NCBI RefSeq assembly: GCF_026262505.1
Contig: NC_067204.1
Location: forward strand, 21,979,300 to 22,043,299
Reading direction: 5' to 3'
DNA length: 64,000 nucleotides
Source of the DNA: Trichomonas vaginalis G3
Taxonomy: Eukaryota; Parabasalia; Trichomonadida; Trichomonadidae
The translations under genes and the position numbers were made by a program. Below are positions 47,287-56,904 of this stretch, piece by piece. The number at the start of each line of letters is the position of its first letter. Within the stretch, counting starts at the first letter, position 1. The notes under the pieces are model-generated. The model was not told the DNA's origin. It saw only the letters and a list, made by a program, of their open reading frames with translations, and did not search any database.

Positions 47287-47976
47287 TCAGGAATTGAAAA
47301 TTGATTCAGAAAAACTAAAAAATCTTAAAAACCGTAAAATTGTTCTCTGACAATATTATATATTATCATAATCATTCAATGATTTAAAAGTTTTTAGATC
47401 TTATTGGATGCAAAATATAAATTCTCAGACATACGATTATTTTTGATTCAAATGCTGTTCGGCATTAAAAGCAAAAATAATCATATACCTGAGAATTACA
47501 CTTTTCCGACATTTTTGGGTCGCTTCGCGCCCCTGACAAAGCGTCGGAAAAGTGTAAATTTTCAAAGAAAACTGCAATTCAATCAGAAAATGTAATCGTA
47601 TTACAACATCTTTGATCAAAAAAATAATAAAATTGTTTCATAATGTTCATCTCTTGCTTTAATATTTATTGTTAATTATTGATAATTTTGAGAAATTTCT
47701 TTATTTTTCCTTGAAATTCTGAGTCTAGTTGAGAATAAGCATAAAGATAGAGTTTGTGAATTAAGCTGTAAACGCCGAAATAAGTTGTAAATGCTACTAA
47801 TTCGACTAAATTATGAATTTATACTACTTAAAGAACCATTTGGTATGCAAAAGTCTATCTTTGTTGTTTCTAAAGTAAAATTACTAAAGTGTATGTTATT
47901 AATGTAAAAACTACAATGTTTTTTTCGAATAATTTTATTTATATTATCATACAAAAAAAAATATTAAAAAAATAAT
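47287..47976. other. Intergenic DNA with two adjacent hairpins
   Basis: Contains the strong structured block at 47420-47559 (separate entry). The remainder is AT-rich and shows no gene. Confidence 0.65.
47420..47559. repeat. Two adjacent strong hairpins
   Basis: First: AATTCTCAG (47420-47428) pairs with CTGAGAATT (47489-47497), with inner ATTATTTTTG/CAAAAATAAT and a terminal AATGC-TGTTCG-GCATT loop. Second: ACACTTTTCCGAC (47498-47510) pairs exactly with GTCGGAAAAGTGT (47543-47555), with a GC-rich inner GGGTCGC-TTC-GCGCCCC loop stem. They abut directly. Could be a structured RNA, a foldback element or the remains of one. Confidence 0.75.
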
Positions 47977-50883
47977 TCACTTACATGATTTCTTTAATCC
48001 TTCAACGAATTGAGGAAGGATTGAAGATACTTTTGGTTCATTTGGATAAAGAATAGGCAACTCTGCGAGATAGTCAGCGAATCCATTCTTAATCAGAAAA
48101 GCTGCATGGTCCTGTGAACTTGTTGCAACTAACAAAATTTGCAAAATTGGAACTGCAGCTTCAAATGGAGGTTTTCGATTATAAAGGAATGACATACAAG
48201 CACCAAATATTTCATCATCTAAACCGGATATTCCACATCGATCGATATACTGCAAAACAAAAATAGAAAGACCAACAGGAACATTGTAATCGTCACTTTT
48301 CATTAATGCTACAAAAGTGTCAGTAAATTCTCTTGTCATTTGGAAATTGTGTTGTTCGAAATTGATGGACAAGATGAACTGTATCATTTCGACATCCTTC
48401 TTTGTATTCTCTCCGACACTGTTAAACAAAGCGCAGATCAAAGAAGAGACGTCAAATTGTTGATCTTTCTGTAAAACTTCTTTGATGAAAGACAACACAA
48501 ACTGGTTTTTCGTTTGTTTGTAGTTTGAAACCATGAACTGCCAACCCTGTTGATAAATGGCTGGTGCTAATGGTAATACGTGTATTAGCTCTATTGATGC
48601 TTGAAGAAGTTCATTGTTATTTGTTGCAAATGCTCCGAAAATCGGATTCCACAATTGCAAGCCACAAATTACTTCAGCAATTCTTGGATAAACAGCTCCT
48701 GATTTCAAGATATCCAAAGTTCCCAATCCAGGACCTGCAATCCTCATCATTGGAGCTAACATTCTTATGCATTCATTAGCATCTTTGTCGTTATTCGCCC
48801 ACGTATTGTTATTGAGTTTTTGAGTGACACTTACGATGTTCTTTTCCATTTGTTCTGTTGCAGGGATATCTAGCAATTGTAGCATTTTCTTCTGAAGAAC
48901 AGATCTCAACATCAATATAATGGCTGTGATAGATGTAACAGAAGCAGGAAGCATCGCGGCTGTTGGACCAAATGACTCAATAAATGATGATAAAACAGGA
49001 ATAACATGTGCTTTGTCAAGATATTTAAAGACTAAGCCAACATGTTGTTCCGTGGCGATTAAAGTGACCATGTCAACCATTACAGGAGGTTGAGACATAA
49101 CTAAGACTTGCTTGAGAATTTCTTCACGTTTTGTGATATTAGGAGCGAGTTTTCTGATGCAATCAACAACAAATTCAGGATAAATATTCCAAACTTTAAG
49201 CAAAGCCAAAGCCAATCTATCTGCGGAGATTTCTTTCTTTTCTATCATTAAAAAGATAATTTGTTTGGCTAAGTCTTGGACAACAGTGTTACTGGCCATT
49301 TCTATTAAATAAACAACTTTGTCTAAAACATCTTCTCCAATGATATTTGCTTCAATCATCTGTTGCATCGTGTTTTGGACTTTTGGATCAATTGCGGAAG
49401 CGGAAAGAAGATCTTTGACTAATGTTGTCTTGTCATGTTTCTCGCGATAGTATCTTTCCATGACAGCTTTGTGAACAGGAGCTGTTTCTTCAATCCATTT
49501 CTTAAATTCTGCTTTATTTGTACCAGGAACAACGTATTCGCCTGTTTCTAAGAGGGTTCTGACGTCTTTCATGGTGGGACGAGCTGATTTCTTGTGTGCC
49601 CAGCAGCTCTGAATGAGATTCTTGTATATTGGATCGGAGTTTGGAGGAAATTGTGGTCGCATTTTTTCTTTCAAAACGCCAACAGCGATTTGGAGAAGTC
49701 TCATCTGAGTATAAGGCATCTGTTGTGTAAATAGCTCCCATAAAAGAATGCCGTAAGCGTAAACATCGACACAAGTGTCATATGATCCGTCTCCAGAAAA
49801 TAATTCAGGAGCCATCCACTGGGCAGTGCCTAATTCGCATGTCATGTTGGGTCCGATGTATCTGGCAAGACCGAAATCGCAAATAACAGCTCGCCAATTC
49901 TTGTCCATCAAGATATTCGGTGGTTTCAAGTCTCTGTGGACCATATGGTTAGCATGAACGTATTCTAAGCCACGGGCAACATCAATGGAGATCTGAGATA
50001 GCAGCATTGGCTTTTTCATCTTCTGATTTTTACCATGCAAGATTTCATAAAGATCTCCGTTGGGAAGAAAACCAGTAGCAATACAAAATGGTGCTGTAAT
50101 TGTGACACCAGCTAATTTAAGAAGGTTTGGATGGTCTAAAGCGAGCATTGAATCGATTTCTCGCTTCAAATAACCAACTGTGCGCGGTTTGAGGTTTGCT
50201 GGCTTCAGTTCCTTAATGGCAAGCTCCTCATTAGTAGCACGTAACTTCGCAAGGTGTACTATAGCGTAACCACCTTGAGCTATGTTTTCATCTGTAATTT
50301 CCCAGTCGCGATGCCTAAGAATTGCTTTATTAGTCTCAGAGTTTTCGCGAGATATTTGCTTAACTTCTATGATTTGGCGTATTTTGACAAGTTTTGCAAG
50401 AACGGTTTTCTTAATCATTGGAGGTATTGCATTAAACATGTTAGAAAGTATCTGATATTCTGAAATTAAGTCTAATGAATGTGCTAGAGGTAAAGTATCT
50501 GTAGAATCAAAAGAATTAAAACAAAAACTCATTGAAACTTCGGACCACACTGTCCATAACTCTGCCAAATCGTTGAATTGTCTGTTTAAATCATTACTAA
50601 GAAAGAATTTAAGCCAGTTGTGCTTCTGATAATCTGAAATTATACCCATGAATGCGGCGCAACACTTTAAAAATTCGAATAATTTAATGATTTGATCTGG
50701 TGTGAGATTTCCTGTGAGTTTTGCTAATTTATTTCGAAAGTTATCTAATTCAATACATATAGCTGCAATTTTTTTTCCGTTACAGACAACTCTTTCAACA
50801 ATTCTATCTATATTTGCATATACTTTAGCAAACTCTGCATTCCAAACGTCGGCACTTCGTGGAAATCCGTTCCATGTCGCCAT
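47977..50883 (-). CDS. TKL-type protein kinase with long helical-repeat C-terminus
   Basis: 968 residues. N-terminal 190 residues are helical (a region common in trichomonad TKL kinases, resembling MLKL-type helical bundles). Kinase domain at about 193-450: glycine loop IAQGGYAIVHLAK, K224 in ELAIKELKP, HRDLKPPN (D318), DFGLAR (D336), and GTAQWMAPE with subdomain VIII. All catalytic residues are present, so it should be active. From about 480 to the end the protein is helical in ARM/HEAT fashion (MLQLLDIPATEQMEKNIVSV, VLQYIDRCGISGLDDEIFGA), probably a scaffold. TKL kinases of this type are abundant in trichomonads. The targets are unknown. The start is the first ATG. Confidence 0.92.
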   Translation of the reverse strand: MATWNGFPRSADVWNAEFAKVYANIDRIVERVVCNGKKIAAICIELDNFRNKLAKLTGNLTPDQIIKLFEFLKCCAAFMGIISDYQKHNWLKFFLSNDLNRQFNDLAELWTVWSEVSMSFCFNSFDSTDTLPLAHSLDLISEYQILSNMFNAIPPMIKKTVLAKLVKIRQIIEVKQISRENSETNKAILRHRDWEITDENIAQGGYAIVHLAKLRATNEELAIKELKPANLKPRTVGYLKREIDSMLALDHPNLLKLAGVTITAPFCIATGFLPNGDLYEILHGKNQKMKKPMLLSQISIDVARGLEYVHANHMVHRDLKPPNILMDKNWRAVICDFGLARYIGPNMTCELGTAQWMAPELFSGDGSYDTCVDVYAYGILLWELFTQQMPYTQMRLLQIAVGVLKEKMRPQFPPNSDPIYKNLIQSCWAHKKSARPTMKDVRTLLETGEYVVPGTNKAEFKKWIEETAPVHKAVMERYYREKHDKTTLVKDLLSASAIDPKVQNTMQQMIEANIIGEDVLDKVVYLIEMASNTVVQDLAKQIIFLMIEKKEISADRLALALLKVWNIYPEFVVDCIRKLAPNITKREEILKQVLVMSQPPVMVDMVTLIATEQHVGLVFKYLDKAHVIPVLSSFIESFGPTAAMLPASVTSITAIILMLRSVLQKKMLQLLDIPATEQMEKNIVSVTQKLNNNTWANNDKDANECIRMLAPMMRIAGPGLGTLDILKSGAVYPRIAEVICGLQLWNPIFGAFATNNNELLQASIELIHVLPLAPAIYQQGWQFMVSNYKQTKNQFVLSFIKEVLQKDQQFDVSSLICALFNSVGENTKKDVEMIQFILSINFEQHNFQMTREFTDTFVALMKSDDYNVPVGLSIFVLQYIDRCGISGLDDEIFGACMSFLYNRKPPFEAAVPILQILLVATSSQDHAAFLIKNGFADYLAELPILYPNEPKVSSILPQFVEGLKKSCK

Positions 50884-51199
50884 TTTAGAATGAAGATTTT
50901 TTTCTGTATCAGGAAAAAAAAACTCTCTCTAAACTGTTGACACGGTAATTGAAATCGGATATGAAGTCTGAAATAATGAAATTTGTCTTAACCATAAGTA
51001 CCATCAACTCTTTACATAAGTTTCATATTCAATATCCTGGTTTTTAAAAAATTCTAAATTTTATATTTACTTCATTCAAGTTCTCAAGAAGAGGACAATG
51101 ATAAAAATCAATCATGCTTCTTAAATTTAAGATCCTTGTATCCTATTTAAATAATCATAAGGTCGATTATTAATATTAGCATAATAGTATTCTATGCAT
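50884..51199. other. Upstream region of the kinase gene, nothing seen
   Basis: AT-rich, no reading frame. It lies between the kinase start (minus strand) and a decayed gene on the plus strand. Confidence 0.5.
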
Positions 51200-51835
51200 A
51201 GTAAATCTTCGAACTCTACCAATTGGTGGATGCTCATGATGAATATTTACTTCATCTTGAATATGAAATGAACTATTTGAAAATATACTTGAAATCTGAT
51301 GAAATCTCATATAGAAAATCTAATTTCTGTGTACAAGGAGGTATTATGCTATTATAATGATTGGCTAAATAAAAATATAAAATATTTTTTGAAATCAAGA
51401 TTTAGCCTTTCAAGAAAAAGCAAATATGCGATCCCTCTTTCTGAATTAGATGATCAGCAAAAGTCTTCAACAAATCAGAAGCATAAAAATGCTACTCAAA
51501 CTAAAAAATTAACGTTAGCACAGCAATACCAACTTGACTCTAGCATAAGATTATCAAGTACTAATGCAGTTCCTAAAATAATGCAAATTGATGTTAAAAG
51601 TATCTCAATTGAACCCGAAGTTACACAATCAAGATTGGATCTTGAAAATCAATATAAAATATTATGGGAACAGTATAGCAATGTAAGAAATGAATCAATT
51701 GAACTTAAAAATCAAAAGAAAGCTCTACTATTAGAAGTGGCATCAATTAAGAAACAACAAATTCGACTTCAGTAATTGTTAGAATTAGCAAAATCAGGTA
51801 AAAAGATTGATAAACCAAAAGAAACGAAATAATTG
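51200..51835 (+). pseudogene. Decayed coiled-coil gene
   Basis: The main open piece, 51299-51775 (158 codons), is a Lys/Gln-rich coiled-coil protein (LDLENQYKILWEQYSNVRNE, KKALLLEVASIKKQQIR). After its stop the same frame goes on with LLELAKSGKKIDKPKETK to a second stop at about 51830. Upstream of 51299, another frame reads DEYLLHLEYEMNYLKIYLKS, similar in style, as if the gene once started earlier. So a frame change near 51300 and one in-frame stop near 51775 are likely. Family not recognised. Confidence 0.45.
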
Positions 51836-52135
51836 AACATTATTTATTCATTACATCTTCTTTGAATTTGCTTGGAGCAAATCTCTCAGAAATCTTTCTG
51901 ATCTTGTTTTTTATCATGTTTTGTTTGCTTTGTTTCATATGCGTAAAATAATAAATTATACAAACGATATTTCATAGATTTAATACCTCTGGCATATGTT
52001 TTAACCTTGTATACATGCAATTCTTAGGAAATAAATTGATAATAAGCCAAATTTAAAATTGGCAAAATTATTTAGGATGACAAACTAAAAATCAACTTAC
52101 TACAGTTAGTATGTGATAAATAATGCATAATCACA
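51836..52135. other. Intergenic DNA, nothing seen
   Basis: AT-rich, no gene. Confidence 0.5.
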
Positions 52136-52520
52136 ATGAATTTCTTTCGCCCTTCTCCAGATAATGAGATTTTTCTTGGTATCTCAATATTTGAAGATTG
52201 TTTCATAAATAATATTGAAATATGGCAAGACATATTCATTGTTGTGCTGCAATTATTCTTAATGTTTAAGTTTTAAAGTGAGATATGTTCCTAAAAGTAA
52301 AGAGAGGATATTTCTCTAGGATTTTGCAAAGGTAATGTTCAAAATAACCGTAAATGGCAAATATATCAAGGATCAAACGAACTTTTCGAAGGTCAAGTTA
52401 AATTTGATTAATTATTTTGTAATCAAATTTAAGATCTAGCAAAGAAGGTTCCTGATGCTGATGTAGCAACAATTTTCATAGTTACACACATATCCAGCAA
52501 CAATACGATTAAAAAAAATT
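52136..52520 (+). pseudogene. Decayed small gene or remnant
   Basis: A 46-codon frame from ATG 52136 (MNFFRPSPDNEIFLGISIFE) is followed by protein-like pieces in other frames (NNRKWQIYQGSNELFEGQVK and LAKKVPDADVATIFIVTHIS). This suggests an eroded gene on the plus strand. No family recognised. Confidence 0.3.
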
Positions 52521-52522
52521 AA

Positions 52523-53515
52523 TTATTTCCTTTTTCCTTTTTTCCCTTCTTTTCCTCCTTTACCTTTACCTTTTCCTTCATTTTTATTTGGCACATACTG
52601 AGCAAATGTCACGGGAGGTGCTTTATCATTGTGTTTAATCATAATTGGATCAATATGATTATTTTTATCTATTTTAAGGAATCCGCCTTTATTTTTGAAT
52701 TCTCCAGCATACCATGGTGCTGAAAATACAGTAATTACTGAATAATCTGGTGCAAAAGGATATTCAATTCCTTCTTCAGCCATTTGATGAGCTCTGATGA
52801 TTTTCGTTAAGTTATTAGCCTCCATAAACTGCTGTGCAGGCTTTTGGCCCCATTTAACTGTTAATCCTCGTTCACTTGGAGCGAAATCTTCTACATCTTT
52901 TGCAGGATCCGACCAAACAAGATCTGCAAGGAACCCATGTTCCTGTATTTGAGTTGGTCGTGGTAGTGCTCGAATTTGCTCAAGATCATGAAGATCTGGA
53001 GTTAATCCTCCATGAACGCAAAAATACGAGTTATTAATTAACGCTGCAAGAGGAAGAGTATCAAAAACGTTAATAAATTCCATGTAAGTGGCTTTGTTTT
53101 GTTTTGAACTACATTCGACAGCAAATCCGTATTCTTCAGTCATTTCTTTAGTTTCATGATTTCCGCGGAGTAAAAACATATGATTTGGATAGCGTACTTT
53201 TAATGCAAAGAGTAAACATATGACTTCAAGTGATTGTGTACCTCTATCAACGTAATCACCTAAAAATAGATATCTTGAATTTGGTGGAAATTCTCCATCT
53301 TGAAAAACAGTCATTAGATCAGGAAATTGTCCATGTATATCTCCTACGACATTTATCGGTGTCCTTAACTCTAAAATATTTGGTTCTTTCATAAATAATT
53401 CTTTGGATGCGTTTAATATCGTTAATATTGTTTGGTTTTGTAGTTTTGGAGGTGTACCTTTGCTTCTTGTTAGTAAGTTTATGATTTCATCTGCTGCTTC
53501 CCGAGCTTCTTTCAT
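52523..53515 (-). CDS. PPP-family Ser/Thr protein phosphatase, PP1-like
   Basis: 330 residues from the Met codon at 53513-53515; the frame runs 39 codons further upstream without an ATG, so this start is preferred. All signature motifs are present: GDIHG (58-62), GDYVDRG (86-92), RGNHE (117-121) and HGG (168-170), plus SAPWYAGEF near the end, where animal PP1 has SAPNYCGEF. The C-terminus is a short Lys/Gly tail (NEGKGKGKGGKEGKKGKRK) in place of the PP2A tail. It removes phosphate from Ser/Thr with two metal ions bound by these motifs. Trichomonads have many divergent PPP enzymes of this kind. Regulatory subunits cannot be inferred. Confidence 0.94.
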   Translation of the reverse strand: MKEAREAADEIINLLTRSKGTPPKLQNQTILTILNASKELFMKEPNILELRTPINVVGDIHGQFPDLMTVFQDGEFPPNSRYLFLGDYVDRGTQSLEVICLLFALKVRYPNHMFLLRGNHETKEMTEEYGFAVECSSKQNKATYMEFINVFDTLPLAALINNSYFCVHGGLTPDLHDLEQIRALPRPTQIQEHGFLADLVWSDPAKDVEDFAPSERGLTVKWGQKPAQQFMEANNLTKIIRAHQMAEEGIEYPFAPDYSVITVFSAPWYAGEFKNKGGFLKIDKNNHIDPIMIKHNDKAPPVTFAQYVPNKNEGKGKGKGGKEGKKGKRK

Positions 53516-54865
53516 TTTTTGTTTTCCTTCAAAATTTTGACAAAATCCAAAAAAAAGTGGCACCTGAGTATATTGTTTCTGCTTTATCTTATCATCGAAA
53601 CGGAATCCATCCACATTATGAGTATGAAACAATGATATACTAGGGACTAAAGAATATTAATATTGCAAAAATCCAATTGTTCGATGTTCAACTCATCATT
53701 TCTTGCATTAAATTGATACCTTTATTTTTTCGAAATATTACAACTGTAGCAACCTTACGCATTGCTAATGATAACCAATGCACTATTTTGGCATAATAAA
53801 TTTATAACTATTTTCAAACAACAGATTGACTAGTTACTCTGGTTTAGTATTATGCATACTATCAGGTGATAAAATCACAAATATCTTAGCTTAACTTCCG
53901 TTTTATTATGAGATACAGATCTAATGTTGCTTGTTCTGTAGCAATAGTCACTAACAGATAACATGATTATGATGAGAAGTCTAAATGTGCGAGTTTAATA
54001 CGCATTTAATTCAAATTTATCATCGAATTGCAAATCGAAATATATATCTTGAACTTACCTCTGAATAAAATCATGATGTTATTGACTACTTTCTAGATGT
54101 TTACTTTAGTTTCTAATCATGTGAAGCAAATCATTAATATTAACGGGAAATATTTTAATATTACTAACAATGGTTGGTTATCTATATAGAATTATATAGT
54201 GTATTTGATAGTAAACTATAAGTGAGTTAAAATTTTGGAAAATATGCATCTTTTTAAATCATTGAAAATAATAAATTGACCCTGCTACATAATTGACATA
54301 TTTGAGAAGATAAATTATAGAATAACAAAAATAATAAGGGTTTGACGATTTCAAACACCATAAAAATGCTTTATTTCTCTCTAAATTTATAAATTTAGAA
54401 TTTTTTAATCTCATTTTTCCAAAAAAAATCGAGAATTGAAAAAAACGATATCATATTCTTGAAAATTGCTTTGGCATTCTCTAAAATAGAAAAAATTTGG
54501 AGAAACTCACCAAGGAGAACTTCATTCCAGGTATCCAAGACAATTGCTTTCAGTCAAAAAAGCCTCGAAAATTTTAAATGTTGATATCGATTTTCATCAA
54601 TCACTTAATATCCATTGTTTTCAGTTAATGACATCGCATACCATTAAATTCTAATATATTTGAACATACTATATATCGTATTTGAAACTTATCAAAATTT
54701 CGGACAATTTAACAATACTCCAACTATCATATATACATGCTACTATGCTATTTTATACTAAAATTTATACAGAGAATGTATAATAAAAATAACAAATACT
54801 TTATTCATAAGAAATGCTAGTAAAACTTTGATCATTTGGATAAAATAAAGAAAAGACATATCAAA
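53516..54865. other. Long AT-rich non-coding stretch
   Basis: No gene, RNA or repeat recognised in 1.35 kb. The part next to 53515 is the phosphatase leader. It separates that gene from the Sel1 gene. Confidence 0.55.
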
Positions 54866-55909
54866 TTACTTAGATAGTCTCTTGTAGACCATGTATCCGA
54901 AACCTACGACAAAAGCAGACACGGCTCCAACCAATCCGATTGTTTGGGCAGTAGAAATCTCTGATTTTGGTTGCTCTTGTGCAACTTGCACATCTTGTTG
55001 TACTTCCTGATCATTTGATAGGTCTTGTTGTTTAGATTTGGCATCTTCCATTATTTTTTGAAGTAAATCGTTTGCTCTATTACGTAATTCTTCGGCTTTC
55101 TTTAAATCCTTCTCTACACCAAGTCCCTGCTCGTAAAATTGAGACATTTCTGTGAGAAGAGCTGGAGATATGTGTTCTTCTTGTACTAAATTGAAATATT
55201 CCATTGCCTTTTTGGCATCTTTATGATCGTATTGAAAGTTTGATATCGGTGAGTATATTTGTCCAAGTGTGAAGTAAGCAACACCATATCCACCTTCACC
55301 AGAACGAATTAAGTACTGAATGCCTGTTTCGACGTCGCCATAGCGTGTTGCATAGAGAAGGCCAACTTGGAAGCAGCATAATGGTTCGTTGTATTGATCA
55401 GCTCCTTGTTTTAAGAGAGCCATTCCTTCTTTCTCACGGCTTTCTGTATCAAGGTATATTCCACCGAGGACTTGCAAGGCATATAAGTATCCAACACGTG
55501 CAGAATTTTCGAGGAATTGATAAGCTAATTTATGTGAATTTTCATCATCGGGAACAGAACTTAATTGTTGGAAAATAAGGAATGCAGACTTTGGATCAAC
55601 CATTTGGAACTCAGGATGGATCATTTTGATCAGAATTGGCCAAGGCTCATTCTTTTCTTTTAATATCTTAAAGGTATATGTTGTATTGTTTATGGATGCT
55701 TCGATTCCTAAAGCTTTTGCAAAGAGTAAACCGCAAACTATTGGAACATATTGTGGTATTGTAACTATAATTGCTGTTTTTTCTTCATTTAACTTATATT
55801 CAATGCAATCGGCATTAAATTCCTCTGGAAAATTGAATTCTACTGTGCAATAGTTACTATTGTCTGTGTATTTCCACTCATATAAATCCTTGTACTGAGT
55901 TTTTATCAT
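54866..55909 (-). CDS. CS-domain and Sel1-repeat protein with C-terminal membrane anchor
   Basis: 347 residues. The first 100 residues look like a CS/p23-type beta domain (YEWKYTDNSNYCTVEFNFPE, then a strand with NEEKTAIIVTIPQYVPIVCG and KNEPWPILIK, the usual W-P-x-L end). From about 115 to 285 there are Sel1-type helical repeats (ENSARVGYLYALQVLGGIYL, GEGGYGVAYFTLGQIYSPIS, MSQFYEQGLGVEKDLKKAEE). A Gln-rich linker leads to one membrane helix at about 323-340 (TIGLVGAVSAFVVGFGYMVY) and a basic end KRLSK. This is a tail anchor; in trichomonads such anchors with basic ends reach the hydrogenosome or ER. The combination suggests a chaperone adaptor at a membrane. Confidence 0.8.
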   Translation of the reverse strand: MIKTQYKDLYEWKYTDNSNYCTVEFNFPEEFNADCIEYKLNEEKTAIIVTIPQYVPIVCGLLFAKALGIEASINNTTYTFKILKEKNEPWPILIKMIHPEFQMVDPKSAFLIFQQLSSVPDDENSHKLAYQFLENSARVGYLYALQVLGGIYLDTESREKEGMALLKQGADQYNEPLCCFQVGLLYATRYGDVETGIQYLIRSGEGGYGVAYFTLGQIYSPISNFQYDHKDAKKAMEYFNLVQEEHISPALLTEMSQFYEQGLGVEKDLKKAEELRNRANDLLQKIMEDAKSKQQDLSNDQEVQQDVQVAQEQPKSEISTAQTIGLVGAVSAFVVGFGYMVYKRLSK

Positions 55910-56302
55910 TGAATATTTGTCACTTTTTTGTAAACCCGATCATAAGCAGAAAACTTTTATTAACTAATACATAGTAAATATTCTTTGGACAGTTTAGTTC
56001 AGGCTGAAACATTCATTTATTTGTCAACTTTATACTTAACAAATTAGAGGGCCAACATATTTCAGGAAACACCTTGTCATATTATGCAAACTGATATGTA
56101 TATGTACTATATATACAATTGCCTTAGTTGTCTCTCTTCAAAAAAGATCACATATGTAAGTTTAAGTTCTTTCACATAAATTGATTTTCGTTTCAAAATT
56201 GAGAGCAATATTTATTTAATACTTTCATCTAACATTAGAATTTAACATTAATTATCATGAATAGAAATTGAAATAGTTTGTTTGCTTGAGGTGTCAAAAA
56301 AT
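55910..56302. other. Intergenic DNA, nothing seen
   Basis: AT-rich, shared upstream region of two divergent genes. No gene or clear intron signal found here. Confidence 0.5.
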
Positions 56303-56569
56303 ATGGGTGAGAAACAACCAATTTCAGCAGATAATATTCCATCCTTGAAATCAATGACATGGCGTGCCGACGTTATTCTATCTTCTTCATCAGTTAATAA
56401 TGTCATGCAACCATTTATTATTCTTAGATTCGAATTATCAGATGGCACATTTCAAACTGTCGAATTAAGTATGCAAGCTTTTCATGATCTCAGATTTCGT
56501 GTTGCTGAAGCACTTCACTCAATGCACAAACTCGAAGCGAATTACTTATTCACTCTTCGCGATGCATAA
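56303..56569 (+). CDS. COMM-domain protein (COMMD-like, domain only)
   Basis: 88 residues from the ATG at 56303. Almost the whole protein is a COMM domain: PSLKSMTWRADVILSSSSVN, a middle strand with FIILRFELSDGTFQTVELSM and a final helix FHDLRFRVAEALHSMHKLEA. The W-R-x-D-V and L-S-D-G-x-x-x-x-x-E motifs are typical of the family. COMMD proteins form the Commander complex with CCDC22, CCDC93 and Retriever and recycle membrane proteins from endosomes. Most have an N-terminal helical domain; this one lacks it, like human COMMD6, so it may be a short paralogue. The minus-strand frame over the same bases is a shadow. Confidence 0.8.
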   Translation: MGEKQPISADNIPSLKSMTWRADVILSSSSVNNVMQPFIILRFELSDGTFQTVELSMQAFHDLRFRVAEALHSMHKLEANYLFTLRDA

Positions 56570-56904
56570 ATCACTTTCAGACTTTTTAGTAAACTTATAT
56601 TTATACTCTATAAGCTAAATAAATCGAAATATTTACAGAATTTTATAATAATTAGGACAAAGACTTTATATAAAATGAAAATCACTCCACTCAAGCTACA
56701 TTAATTTAAATTATAGCATGGAGTGAAAAAACTAAGCTCTAATATCGTGTCCACATTTATTTTCTGAGAGTTTATATCAAAAATAATCTTATGACATTAT
56801 TTTGATAAAAAAGAGAGATAGTTGTTCATGAGTATATATGTGTATGAAGACATAATGCATATATTCATAAAAACATAATGAAAAAGTAACATTATAAAAT
56901 AAAT
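56570..56904. other. Intergenic DNA between two convergent genes
   Basis: AT-rich; no structure seen beyond a possible A/T-rich 3' signal. Confidence 0.5.

Noticed and set aside
55910-56302. Upstream exon and intron for the COMM-domain gene
   Set aside because: A GTAAGT-like site exists near 56155, but the conserved trichomonad branch/3' splice motif (ACTAACACACAG) was not found.
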